Assembly (NCBI RefSeq): GCF_004000865.1
Contig: NZ_BIMB01000012.1
Coordinates: 104,704-168,703 of the forward strand
Source: Paenibacillus elgii NBRC 100335
Lineage (GTDB): Bacteria > Bacillota > Bacilli > Paenibacillales > NBRC-103111
Length of the DNA stretch: 64,000 bases
Direction: 5' to 3'
Shown here: piece by piece, positions 1 to 7,749 of the stretch
Numbering within the stretch: position 1 is the first letter of the stretch
Layout: each line of letters begins with the position of its first letter
Program-made: the position numbers and the translations under genes
Notes under the pieces: model-generated
Told to the model about the DNA's origin: nothing
What the model saw: only the letters and a program-made list of their open reading frames with translations
The model's database searches: none

Positions 1-171
1 CGGGAATTCGCGCCTTATGCCGCAGCGTGCCGCTTCCGTGGCTGCTTGCATCTGCATGAACCGGGCTGCAAGGTTCAGGAGGCCAAGGAAGCGGGCCATA
101 TCGCCGCATCAAGGTACAACCATTACATTCAATTTTTGAACGAGATCAAAGACAAAAAAAGGAGGTACTGA
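1..171 (+). CDS. rsgA: RsgA, small-subunit-dependent GTPase, C-terminal fragment
   Basis: The window opens inside this gene; 56 codons run in frame from base 1 to a TGA at 169-171. RsgA (YloQ) is a circularly permuted GTPase that helps late maturation of the 30S ribosomal subunit. The visible part carries the zinc-binding signature of the family: Cys-x4-Cys-x-His followed by EPGCKV, then a helical tail ending KDKKRRY. The rpe gene starts two bases after the stop, and its ribosome binding site AAAGGAGG lies inside the last rsgA codons, so the two are translationally linked. The order rsgA-rpe is that of Bacillus. The GTPase domain lies outside the window. Confidence 0.9.
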   Translation, partial: REFAPYAAACRFRGCLHLHEPGCKVQEAKEAGHIAASRYNHYIQFLNEIKDKKRRY

Positions 172-172
172 G

Positions 173-841
173 ATGCTGCGCATTGCTCCTTCGATCTTAT
201 CCGCGAACTTCTCCAAGCTGGGCGAAGAAATTACCGACGTCGAGCGCGGCGGGGCCGATTGGATTCACGTCGACGTGATGGACGGACATTTCGTGCCGAA
301 TATTACAATCGGACCGCTGGTGGTGGAGGCGATCCGTCCGATAACGAAATTACCGCTCGATGTGCATCTGATGATCGAGCAGCCGGATCGCTATATCGCC
401 TCGTTCGTTCAGGCAGGCGCGGACCTCATTTCGGTTCATGCCGAGGCGTGCGTCCATCTGCACCGGACGCTTCATTATATTAAGGAACAGGGCGTCAAAG
501 CGGGTGTTGTGCTGAATCCGGCGACTTCGCTCCATGCTCTGGAGTATGTGCTTGAGGAAGGGCTGCTCGACTATGTGCTGCTGATGACGGTTAACCCTGG
601 CTTCGGGGGGCAAAAGTTTATCTCCGCGGTGCTACCGAAAATCGCCGGACTGCGCCGGATGCTGGACGAGCGCGGGCTTCAGCACGTTGACATCGAGGTC
701 GACGGCGGAGTCAATACCGAGACGGCCAAGCTCGTTGCCGAAGCGGGCGCCAATGTGCTCGTTGCCGGGAACGCGGTGTTCAACCGGCCGGACCGCGCCG
801 AGGCGATCCGTGCGATCCGGGAAGCCGGGAGCGGCGGGTAA
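173..841 (+). CDS. rpe: Ribulose-phosphate 3-epimerase
   Basis: Interconverts ribulose 5-phosphate and xylulose 5-phosphate in the pentose phosphate pathway; cytoplasmic TIM barrel. The 222-residue product has the family length and signatures: start [31 protein letters not shown] with the metal-binding His and Asp, DVHLMI, the loop [17 protein letters not shown] and the phosphate-binding VAGNAVF near the C-terminus. The ATG at 173 follows AAAGGAGGTACTGAG, an excellent ribosome binding site. It is coupled to rsgA upstream and to an 83-codon membrane protein gene directly downstream. Confidence 0.97.
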   Translation: MLRIAPSILSANFSKLGEEITDVERGGADWIHVDVMDGHFVPNITIGPLVVEAIRPITKLPLDVHLMIEQPDRYIASFVQAGADLISVHAEACVHLHRTLHYIKEQGVKAGVVLNPATSLHALEYVLEEGLLDYVLLMTVNPGFGGQKFISAVLPKIAGLRRMLDERGLQHVDIEVDGGVNTETAKLVAEAGANVLVAGNAVFNRPDRAEAIRAIREAGSGG

Positions 842-1093
842 ATGCGGGCGCTCAAAATTTTAGCCTTCTGTTTACTATGCGCCGCTCTGTTGTTTGTGTT
901 TTCCATCATCGACGGCGTGGTGAAGTTTGTATTTTCGCTGGGGGCTTTGTACGTCGGTATCCAGTTTTTTAAGCGATACGAAACGCGCGGCCCTCGCATA
1001 GCTTTCGTTTTAACCACGATCTTATTCTATTTTGTTTATACGGTGTTCTACGCGTTGTATTTGGCTATTCAGCAGCAGCAGGCTGCGGTGTGA
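842..1093 (+). CDS. Small membrane protein of unknown function
   Basis: An 83-residue protein starting on the base after the rpe stop, so probably translated by coupling with rpe. Two to three hydrophobic segments are visible, roughly residues 4-24, 28-43 and 54-76, separated by a short basic stretch (KRYETRGPR). I recognise no family. In Bacillus subtilis this position downstream of rpe holds thiN (yloS), which is absent here. A terminator at 1141-1180 closes the transcript. The hydrophobic pattern and tight junction support a real gene; the function is unknown. Confidence 0.7.
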   Translation: MRALKILAFCLLCAALLFVFSIIDGVVKFVFSLGALYVGIQFFKRYETRGPRIAFVLTTILFYFVYTVFYALYLAIQQQQAAV

Positions 1094-1140
1094 GAAAAAG
1101 GGCCCGCGAGGCATAAACGGCACGGGGTTCGCATACACAT

Positions 1141-1180
1141 GGTTACAAAAGTACGGCTTCCGGCTTTTGTAGCCTTTTTT
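1141..1180 (+). terminator. Rho-independent terminator after rpe transcript
   Basis: GGTTACAAAAG pairs with CTTTTGTAGCC (one G-T pair) across a 12-base loop and is followed by TTTTTTGTTTTTT. Confidence 0.85.
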
Positions 1181-1274
1181 GTTTTTTCGGTGCCTGGAAT
1201 TTGCATGGCACGTTTTGGGTAGCAGCGGAATATACTTTTAACGAGGTGGTTTACTGCGCGCATGGCTCGAGGTC

Positions 1275-1322
1275 GGCTTTGCGTCGCAAAGCCAAGCGAT
1301 GCTGACTTTGCTGCGCAAAGTC
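1275..1322 (+). repeat. Two related tandem hairpins in the spoVM leader
   Basis: GGCTTTGC-GTC-GCAAAGCC (1275-1293) and GACTTTGC-TGC-GCAAAGTC (1304-1322) are perfect 8-bp stems with 3-base loops, 10 bases apart. The two 19-base units are similar to each other. The second ends one base before the GGAGGGAGG ribosome binding site of spoVM. They could be a leader structure affecting translation or a small palindromic repeat family; no T run follows either. Confidence 0.75.
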
Positions 1323-1339
1323 TGGAGGGAGGGTGCAAA

Positions 1340-1420
1340 ATGAAATTTTACACTATCAAGCTTCCGAAGTTTTTGGGTGGGTTTGTGAAAGCCGTACTTA
1401 ACACTTTCAGCAAAAACTGA
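1340..1420 (+). CDS. spoVM: SpoVM, membrane-curvature-sensing sporulation peptide
   Basis: A 26-residue amphipathic peptide. The first 14 residues, MKFYTIKLPKFLGG, are those of Bacillus subtilis SpoVM, and the length is the same; the tail VKAVLNTFSKN keeps the basic/hydrophobic alternation. In the family SpoVM recognises the convex forespore outer membrane, anchors SpoIVA so that the spore coat basement layer can assemble, and inhibits FtsH. The ATG follows GGAGGGAGGGTGCAAA. Position between rpe and rpmB matches Bacillus. Two hairpins precede the ribosome binding site. Confidence 0.96.
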   Translation: MKFYTIKLPKFLGGFVKAVLNTFSKN

Positions 1421-1557
1421 AGGTACGCTCGTCCATATTTAGGCGGCGTCTTCCAGGCTAGGGCAGGCGCTACACCCGAAATCAACGGCTCAGCCGTCCT
1501 TGTCTTTATAAGACAAGCGCGTTTGTCAAGGTTGATGCGATTTCATGCTTATCAACT

Positions 1558-1585
1558 AAAAAAAGCACCTGAGCCAGGTGCTTTT
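1558..1585 (-). terminator. Terminator of rpmB, possibly bidirectional
   Basis: AAAAGCACCTG and CAGGTGCTTTT form an 11-bp perfect stem with an AGC loop. Read on the reverse strand it ends in a T run just after rpmB; on the forward strand it could also end the spoVM transcript. Confidence 0.85.
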
Positions 1586-1601
1586 TGTCTGCGGACGCAG
1601 A

Positions 1602-1790
1602 TTACACGCGAGTTACTTTTCCGGATTTAAGAGCTTTCGTGCTCACCCAAACGCGTTTCGGTTTGCCGTCGACCAGAATGCGAACCTTTTGAACGTTGAC
1701 ACCCCAAGTGCGTTTCGCTTTGTTGTTCGCGTGGGATACATGGTTGCCGGTACCCGGGCCTTTACCTGTGATAAAACATTTGCGGGACAT
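1602..1790 (-). CDS. rpmB: Ribosomal protein bL28
   Basis: A 62-residue, strongly basic protein with the bL28 pattern [34 protein letters not shown] and the tail [15 protein letters not shown]. It is a component of the large ribosomal subunit near the tRNA exit region. It is transcribed against its neighbours, as in Bacillus. The ribosome binding site (TAAGGAGGTGTAATC before ATG, reverse strand) is strong, a promoter is visible at 1838-1867 and a terminator at 1558-1585, so it is a single-gene unit. Confidence 0.97.
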   Translation of the reverse strand: MSRKCFITGKGPGTGNHVSHANNKAKRTWGVNVQKVRILVDGKPKRVWVSTKALKSGKVTRV

Positions 1791-1837
1791 TGATTACACC
1801 TCCTTAAAGCATACACGCTTCAAAAACACACTTAAAC

Positions 1838-1867
1838 ATCATATCACAGCGGCCCAAAGGCCGTCAA
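1838..1867 (-). promoter_or_regulatory. Sigma-A-type promoter for rpmB
   Basis: On the reverse strand TTGACG (1867-1862) and TATGAT (1843-1838) are separated by 18 bases, about 50 bases upstream of the rpmB start. Confidence 0.6.
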
Positions 1868-1976
1868 CGCAGCTTCTTCGTTTTCTTGCCCTGCAGCCCG
1901 AGTTTTATTTATTTCTTGCGGCGAATATAGTACAATGATTCGTAGTCCATGCTAATTTTGGGATCGAAGGAGCTGT

Positions 1977-2345
1977 ATGGAGATGACAATCGAACTGGCT
2001 TCAGAATATGGGAAAATTTATGTTACGGAAGAAGTAATCGCCGTGCTTGCGGGTTCGGCGGCGCTGGACTGCTACGGACTTGTCGGGATGGCTTCGCGCA
2101 ATCAATTCAAGGACGGTATTGCCGAACTGCTGCGCCGGGACAATTTGCGCCGGGGAGTCGAGGTTCACCGCGACGAGCAGGATGTCCTGACCATTGATTT
2201 ATATATCGTCGTCAGCTATGGTACGAAAATTTCGGTCGTTGCGCATAACGTGCAGAGCAAAGTCAAATACATGCTCGGAGAAGTCGCGGGCCTGCAAGTG
2301 GCTAACGTGAACATTTTTGTCCAAGGCGTGAGGATTGCGGAATGA
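1977..2345 (+). CDS. yloU: Asp23/Gls24 family envelope stress protein (YloU-like)
   Basis: A 122-residue DUF322/Asp23-type protein. It begins with the IELASEYGKIYVTEEVIAVLAGSAAL-type strand-helix start and continues with CYGLVGMASR and a C-terminal block NVQSKVKYMLGEVAGL-NVNIFVQGV typical of the family. Relatives are small proteins associated with the cell envelope and alkaline stress; their exact biochemical role is not settled. The ATG follows GAAGGAGCTGT. It lies immediately upstream of fakA, as yloU lies before yloV in Bacillus. Confidence 0.92.
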   Translation: MEMTIELASEYGKIYVTEEVIAVLAGSAALDCYGLVGMASRNQFKDGIAELLRRDNLRRGVEVHRDEQDVLTIDLYIVVSYGTKISVVAHNVQSKVKYMLGEVAGLQVANVNIFVQGVRIAE

Positions 2346-2423
2346 GACCTGTGATGACAGCGGTTGTGGCCGAAACATGTTATGGATCGCCGACAGGGTT
2401 ATAGCGAAAGGGGAACGGTCTTT

Positions 2424-4238
2424 TTGAGTAAGCGCTTGAAAGAAATGAATGGACTAGATTTCATCCGAATGGTAGAAGCGGGAGCGCATAGACTGACGAT
2501 GAACGCAGAACGGGTCAATGCGCTCAACGTCTTTCCGGTACCGGACGGCGATACGGGCACCAATATGAATTTGACCTTGACTTCCGGGGTGGAAGAGCTT
2601 CGCCGCCGTCCGTCGGACCACTTGGGTAAAGCAGCGGAAGCGCTTGCTAAAGGCTTGCTGATGGGCGCCCGCGGCAATTCGGGCGTGATTCTGTCGCAAT
2701 TGTTCCGCGGTTTCGCCAAAGCCGTATCCGACCTGCCTTCGGCCAACGCCCAGCAGGTGGCTGCGGCGTTTCAGAACGGCGTGGACATGGCCTATAAAGC
2801 TGTCGTCAAGCCCGTGGAAGGCACGATTCTGACCGTAGCCAAGGAAGCGGCCAGGCAGGGCGTACAGGCCGCCAAGCGGCAGCCGGATGTCGCTGTCGTT
2901 ATGGCGGAGCTGCTGGATCAAGCGAAAGAGGCATTGGCCAAAACGCCGGACATGCTTCCCGTATTGAAGCAGGTGGGCGTCGTCGATTCCGGCGGACAGG
3001 GGCTCGTATATATTTACGAGGGCTTTGTATCCGTTTTGGACATGGAGGAAGCGCCGCTGGAGGAGCCGGCCGACATGCCTTACGTCGCTTTTGGCGCGGT
3101 ACAGCCGTTGGAGGAGACGCTTGAGCCCGCGGCGGTGCCGCTTGATTTTACCGGCCATGAACGCGCTCAGGCGAAGCTGGCGACGGAGGATATCGAGTTC
3201 GGGTATTGCACGGAATTTATGGTGACGCTGAACCCGGGCAAGCTGAACGGCCGCAAGTTTGACGAGGCCCTGTTCCGCGAGGAGCTATCCACCTTCGGTG
3301 ATTCCCTGCTTGTCGTGGCCGACGACGATCTGGTCAAAGTGCATATCCATGCCGAATTCCCGGGCAGCGTTATGAATCTGGCCCAGAACTACGGAGATCT
3401 CAGCCGGATCAAAATTGAAAATATGCGCGATCAACATACGCATCTTCTGATGGAGCAGGCCGGACCGTCCGGCGCGGTCGCGGCATTGGCCAAGGCGACG
3501 CATTTGCTGGACGCGGCGAAGGAGCTCGAAATGGGTCAACCGTCCGCCCCGGCAGAGAACGATCCGTCTCGCGAGCTCAAGCCGTATGGCTTTGTTGCCG
3601 TATCCGCGGGGGAAGGCATCTCCGGTATTTTCGGCAGCTTGGGCGTCGACCGGATTCTGCACGGCGGACAAACCATGAATCCGAGCACCGAAGATATCGT
3701 CCGCGCCGTCAGCGAGGTCGAAGCGAAAACCGTGTTCGTGCTTCCGAACAATTCGAATATCATCCTGGCTGCTCAGCAGGCCGTGGAGCTTGTGGAGGAT
3801 AAGCAGGTAGTCGTTATTCCCAGCAAGTCGATTCCGCAAGGCATTGCCGCTGTCATTGCCTTCCAGGAAGAGGCGGCTCCCGAAGAAAACATCGACGAAA
3901 TGCAGCAGGCGCTGCAGCAGGTACAGGCCGGTCAAATCACCCATGCCGTACGCGATACGCAAATGGATGGGATCGATATTAAAGAGGGCGACTATATCGG
4001 TATTCACAACGGCCGCATCGTTTCCTCGGCTCCGGATCTCGTCGATTCCTGCAAAAAGCTGATTGACTCCATGCTGGATGCGGGTGCGGAGATCGTGACC
4101 CTGTATACCGGAGCGGAAGCGGTGCAGGAGCAGACCGAGGAGCTTGTCGGGTATGTCGAACAAACGTATCAAGAGGTGGAAGTGGAAGTGCAGGACGGCG
4201 GACAGCCGCTCTATTACTATATTATTTCCGCAGAGTAA
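2424..4238 (+). CDS. fakA: Fatty acid kinase catalytic subunit FakA (YloV)
   Basis: FakA phosphorylates fatty acids that are presented by a FakB (DegV-family) carrier, giving acyl-phosphate for PlsX/PlsY-dependent phospholipid synthesis. The N-terminal DhaL-like kinase domain shows NVFPVPDGDTGTNMNLTLTSG (shown here in part: DGDTGTNM binds metal-ATP) and MGARGNSGVILSQ; a middle domain and a C-terminal DegV-like domain follow (604 residues, normal length). I chose the TTG at 2424 because GAAAGGGG lies 10 bases upstream; an in-frame ATG at 2364 has no ribosome binding site, and ATG 2448 is another option. The FakB candidate is the next gene. Confidence 0.9.
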   Translation: MSKRLKEMNGLDFIRMVEAGAHRLTMNAERVNALNVFPVPDGDTGTNMNLTLTSGVEELRRRPSDHLGKAAEALAKGLLMGARGNSGVILSQLFRGFAKAVSDLPSANAQQVAAAFQNGVDMAYKAVVKPVEGTILTVAKEAARQGVQAAKRQPDVAVVMAELLDQAKEALAKTPDMLPVLKQVGVVDSGGQGLVYIYEGFVSVLDMEEAPLEEPADMPYVAFGAVQPLEETLEPAAVPLDFTGHERAQAKLATEDIEFGYCTEFMVTLNPGKLNGRKFDEALFREELSTFGDSLLVVADDDLVKVHIHAEFPGSVMNLAQNYGDLSRIKIENMRDQHTHLLMEQAGPSGAVAALAKATHLLDAAKELEMGQPSAPAENDPSRELKPYGFVAVSAGEGISGIFGSLGVDRILHGGQTMNPSTEDIVRAVSEVEAKTVFVLPNNSNIILAAQQAVELVEDKQVVVIPSKSIPQGIAAVIAFQEEAAPEENIDEMQQALQQVQAGQITHAVRDTQMDGIDIKEGDYIGIHNGRIVSSAPDLVDSCKKLIDSMLDAGAEIVTLYTGAEAVQEQTEELVGYVEQTYQEVEVEVQDGGQPLYYYIISAE

Positions 4239-4299
4239 ACGATTCGATTTCGACCTATGTCTTATAGATCAAAATTTTGCAAAGAATTGAGGGAGGCTA

Positions 4300-5151
4300 T
4301 TGAGCCAGGTTCGTATTGTAACGGACAGCACGGCGGATATTCCGGCCGACCTGCGGGAGCGGCTTGGCATTGAGGTGGTGCCGCTTAAAGTATTGTTCGG
4401 CTCGGAGGCATTTCGCGACGGGGTTGATATGGGTCCGGTGCAATTTTATGACAAGCTGGCCTCGTCCGGTATTTTTCCGACCACATCGCAGCCGTCGCCG
4501 GCCGATTTCATCCAAGTATACGAGAGGCTGGCGGACGAAGGCGCCGACTCGATCATCTCGATTCATTTGTCATCGCAGTTGAGCGGCACTTACCAGTCCG
4601 CCCTCGTGTCGAAGTCGATGATCGACGAGAAGGCGGATATCGAGGTGGTGGACAGCCGTTCGGCTTCCTGTGGCATCGGTATGCTCGTCGTAGCTGCCGC
4701 AGAGGCGGCAAAGCAGGGGAAAAGCAAGTCGGAAATTTTGGAACGGATTGCGTCGCTGCGCCAAAACATCGGGCTCTATTTTTTGGTGGATACGCTCGAG
4801 TATTTGCATAAGGGCGGACGGATCGGTAAGGCTGCGGCGCTCTTCGGCTCCTTGCTTAATATTAAGCCGATCCTGTCGGTCAACGATGACGGAGTCGTGT
4901 ACTCCGTTGATAAAGTTCGCGGACAGAAGAAAGCGATGAACCGGATCGTAGAGCTGATGCAGAAGGATTTTGCTGGCAAGCCGATCGATTTAATCATGGC
5001 TTATACGACTGGCCGCGAGACGGCAGAGGAATTTTTCTCGCTGCTGAAGCAGCATTTTGATGTAAAAAGCGTGCAATACACGCATATCGGGCCCGTCATC
5101 GGAGCGCATGTCGGACCCGGAACCGTAGCGGCCTTTGCCATACCGGTCTGA
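4300..5151 (+). CDS. DegV family fatty-acid-binding protein (FakB-like)
   Basis: A 283-residue DegV protein. Visible signatures are the opening RIVTDSTADIP, TTSQPSPADF in the lipid-head-group loop, SIHLSSQLSGTYQSA, DSRSASCGIGM, YLHKGGRIGKAAA and the C-terminal HIGPVIGAHVGPGT. Members bind a single fatty acid and present the carboxylate to FakA. The start is TTG, preceded by GAGGGAGGC. Placement directly after fakA supports the FakB role, although genomes often carry several DegV paralogs with different chain preferences. recG begins two bases after the stop. Confidence 0.9.
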   Translation: MSQVRIVTDSTADIPADLRERLGIEVVPLKVLFGSEAFRDGVDMGPVQFYDKLASSGIFPTTSQPSPADFIQVYERLADEGADSIISIHLSSQLSGTYQSALVSKSMIDEKADIEVVDSRSASCGIGMLVVAAAEAAKQGKSKSEILERIASLRQNIGLYFLVDTLEYLHKGGRIGKAAALFGSLLNIKPILSVNDDGVVYSVDKVRGQKKAMNRIVELMQKDFAGKPIDLIMAYTTGRETAEEFFSLLKQHFDVKSVQYTHIGPVIGAHVGPGTVAAFAIPV

Positions 5152-5152
5152 T

Positions 5153-7207
5153 ATGACCTTGGATCTTTATTCGCTTCCGGTCACGAAGGTGTCCGGCGTC
5201 AAAGGCAAGAAGCCCGAGGAGCTGCTTGCGCTCGGCATCTCGAGCGTCGGAGAGCTCCTCGATTATTATCCTTTCCGCTACGAGGATTACACGCTTCGCG
5301 ATTTGACGCAGGTGAAGGACGGAGACCGGATTACGGTGCAGGGCACAGTCGCAGGGGTTCCCCAAGTGCAAATGTACGGGCGTACCAAATCGCGCATGAC
5401 CTGCAAAATCGTAGTCGACCCGCTCTTCATTACGGCTGTCTGGTTCAACCGGCATTTTTTGAAGGATAAGCTGACAGCCGGTACGGATATCGTCTTGACC
5501 GGAAAATGGGACCAGAAGCGGCTGCACTTGAACGTGACGGAGGTCGAATTCCCGGGCCGCGGCACGTCGCAGACCGGCACGCTGCAGCCGGTTTATTCGG
5601 TGACCGGATCGATCACGCAAAAATGGTTCCGGCAAACGACGAAGCAAGCGCTGCTGCAATTCGGCGACCTCATTCCCGAGGTGCTTCCGGGCAAGCTGCT
5701 GCGCAAATACAATCTGCTGCCCCGCAAGCAGGCGGTTGCTCTGCTGCATCTGCCGGGCAGCATGGAGCAGGGACAACGGGCGAGACGCCGGATGGTGTAC
5801 GAGGAGCTGTTCTTGTTCCAGCTCAAGATGCAGGCGTACCGCACGCTGAATCACGAGCGGGCGGATGGGGTCGCGCATCCCGTAGATTTGCCGGCTGTCC
5901 GCGCGTTTGTGCGCGCGCTGCCGTTCACGCTGACGGCTTCCCAGAAAAACGTGCTGGCCGAAATTCTTCATGATCTGCAGCAGCCTTTCTGCATGAACCG
6001 CTTGCTGCAGGGCGATGTGGGCGCGGGAAAAACCGTCGTCGCGGCGGTGGCGCTTTTTGCTGTCGTCAAAGCCGGCTATCAAGGCGCGCTGATGGTGCCG
6101 ACGGAAATTCTTGCGGAGCAGCACAAACGCTCGCTCGATCGCTTGTTCGAGCCGTACGGCATTCAGACGGCGCTGCTGACGGGCAGCTTGACGGAGCGGA
6201 CGCGCCGGGAGGTACTCGGCTCGCTGCAGATGGGGATGGTCGACATCGTCGTCGGCACGCATGCGCTCATTCAGGAGGATGTGTTTTTTCGCCGGCTCGG
6301 GCTCGTCGTTACGGACGAGCAGCATCGGTTTGGCGTACAGCAGCGCAGCATTTTGCGCCGCAAAGGGATGAATCCGGACGTGCTTACGATGACGGCGACG
6401 CCGATCCCGCGGACGCTTGCGATCACCGCTTTTGGCGATATGGACGTCTCGACGCTGCGGGAGCTGCCTAAGGGGCGCAAGCCGATTCAGACGTACGCGG
6501 TCACGCACAATATGCTGGAGCGCGTCCTTGGCTTTATTCGCCACGAGGTGGCTGAAGGGCGGCAGGCGTATGTGATCTGCCCGCTGATCGAAGAATCCGA
6601 GAAGCTCGACGTGCAGAACGCGATCGACGTGCACGTGCAGCTTCAATTTGCTTTTCCGGAGTACAAAGTCGGGCTGCTGCACGGACGGATGGCCCCGGCG
6701 GAGAAGGACGATGTGATGCGCGAATTCAGCCAAGGCCGGCTTCACGTACTGGTCTCGACGACGGTTATTGAGGTCGGCGTGGACGTGCCGAACGCCACGC
6801 TGATGGTCGTCTACGACGCCGACCGGTTCGGATTATCGCAGCTTCACCAGCTGCGGGGCCGGGTCGGACGGGGGGAGCACCAATCGTACTGCGTGCTAAT
6901 TGCCGATCCGAAGAACGAAGTCGGCAAGGAACGGCTAAAGGCGATGACGGACACGAACGACGGCTTCGAGATTGCGCGCCGCGACCTCGAATTGCGGGGG
7001 CCCGGAGATTTTTTTGGCACGAAGCAGAGCGGGGTGCCGGATTTCCGGCTTGCCGACATGGTGACCGATTTCGAAGTGATGGAACAGGCAAGAGACGACG
7101 CGGCCGGGCTTGTCAAGCAGCCGGATTTCTGGACCGAAGCCGACTACGTGCCGCTTCGTCATTATCTGCAGCGCGAGCACATCTTTGACAGCGAGATGCT
7201 GGATTAG
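5153..7207 (+). CDS. recG: ATP-dependent DNA helicase RecG
   Basis: RecG remodels stalled replication forks and branch-migrates Holliday junctions. The 684-residue product has the N-terminal wedge/OB domain (about 60-150), a superfamily 2 helicase core with Walker A GDVGAGKTV, the DEAD-box variant TDEQHRFGVQQR, motif III MTATPIPRT, motif VI HQLRGRVGRG, and the C-terminal TRG hairpin region (RDLELRGPGDFFGTKQSG). I take the ATG at 5153, two bases after the degV stop; no clear ribosome binding site precedes it, so translational coupling is likely. A TTG at 5135 inside degV is in frame but less likely. Confidence 0.96.
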   Translation: MTLDLYSLPVTKVSGVKGKKPEELLALGISSVGELLDYYPFRYEDYTLRDLTQVKDGDRITVQGTVAGVPQVQMYGRTKSRMTCKIVVDPLFITAVWFNRHFLKDKLTAGTDIVLTGKWDQKRLHLNVTEVEFPGRGTSQTGTLQPVYSVTGSITQKWFRQTTKQALLQFGDLIPEVLPGKLLRKYNLLPRKQAVALLHLPGSMEQGQRARRRMVYEELFLFQLKMQAYRTLNHERADGVAHPVDLPAVRAFVRALPFTLTASQKNVLAEILHDLQQPFCMNRLLQGDVGAGKTVVAAVALFAVVKAGYQGALMVPTEILAEQHKRSLDRLFEPYGIQTALLTGSLTERTRREVLGSLQMGMVDIVVGTHALIQEDVFFRRLGLVVTDEQHRFGVQQRSILRRKGMNPDVLTMTATPIPRTLAITAFGDMDVSTLRELPKGRKPIQTYAVTHNMLERVLGFIRHEVAEGRQAYVICPLIEESEKLDVQNAIDVHVQLQFAFPEYKVGLLHGRMAPAEKDDVMREFSQGRLHVLVSTTVIEVGVDVPNATLMVVYDADRFGLSQLHQLRGRVGRGEHQSYCVLIADPKNEVGKERLKAMTDTNDGFEIARRDLELRGPGDFFGTKQSGVPDFRLADMVTDFEVMEQARDDAAGLVKQPDFWTEADYVPLRHYLQREHIFDSEMLD

Positions 7208-7345
7208 ACGAAGCCAGCCTGACGCTCCGCCTGCGGGGCGAAGGGAAAGAAGGCGGAAGAAATAGGTACACAAGGCCAAGCTCTCCGACATAGACTTACT
7301 GTGTGGTAGTTGTAAGTCTATTGCAAGAACGCGGAGGTGTGCGGC

Positions 7346-7633
7346 ATGAGCTATACGCAGTACAGCTTTGATCCTGCGCAAATCGAGCGGATCAAGCTGA
7401 AGATGAAAAATCCGGAGACGAAAGAACGGGTCAAAATGATTTTGCAGGGCGTGACGAAGTACGATTTGCAGGACCGCGTGAAGGTTCGTCGGTTTGTCGG
7501 CATGCTGACGAAGGTGCTCGGAGAAAGAGTCACCGAACAGCAGACCGAGCAGCTCGTCCAGTTCGTCATCTCGCAAAAAATCGATCCGAACAATGCGTTT
7601 CATCTGATTAAACTGTGGAGCATGTTCCGCTAA
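7346..7633 (+). CDS. SpoVIF-like sporulation protein
   Basis: A 95-residue charged helical protein. Its C-terminal half, DRVKVRRFVGMLTKVLGERVTEQQTEQLVQ (in part), resembles the stage VI sporulation protein F (YjcC) family, whose members act late in coat assembly under the mother cell programme. The ATG at 7346 follows GGAGGTG at a spacing of seven; a GTG at 7337 overlaps that ribosome binding site and is unlikely. It lies alone between recG and accessory genes and ends at a hairpin plus T run. The family assignment is from pattern memory and moderately sure. Confidence 0.65.
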   Translation: MSYTQYSFDPAQIERIKLKMKNPETKERVKMILQGVTKYDLQDRVKVRRFVGMLTKVLGERVTEQQTEQLVQFVISQKIDPNNAFHLIKLWSMFR

Positions 7634-7652
7634 GCGGGCATGTTCTTTTTTT
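7618..7652 (+). terminator. Terminator after the SpoVIF-like gene
   Basis: CATG-TT-CCGC pairs with GCGG-G-CATG around the stop codon TAA, followed by seven T residues. Confidence 0.6.
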
Positions 7653-7749
7653 GTCGGAGCGCGGGGCTTCGGCCCAATTGTCAAATGAAGCGGAGAAGGC
7701 TATAATGCTGATAGATTGCTAGATTGTGGAAGGGGGAACGATATACGAT

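Noticed and set aside
5096..6745. 549-codon reverse-strand ORF opposite recG
   Set aside because: Antisense shadow of recG; Arg/His-rich composition and no domain.
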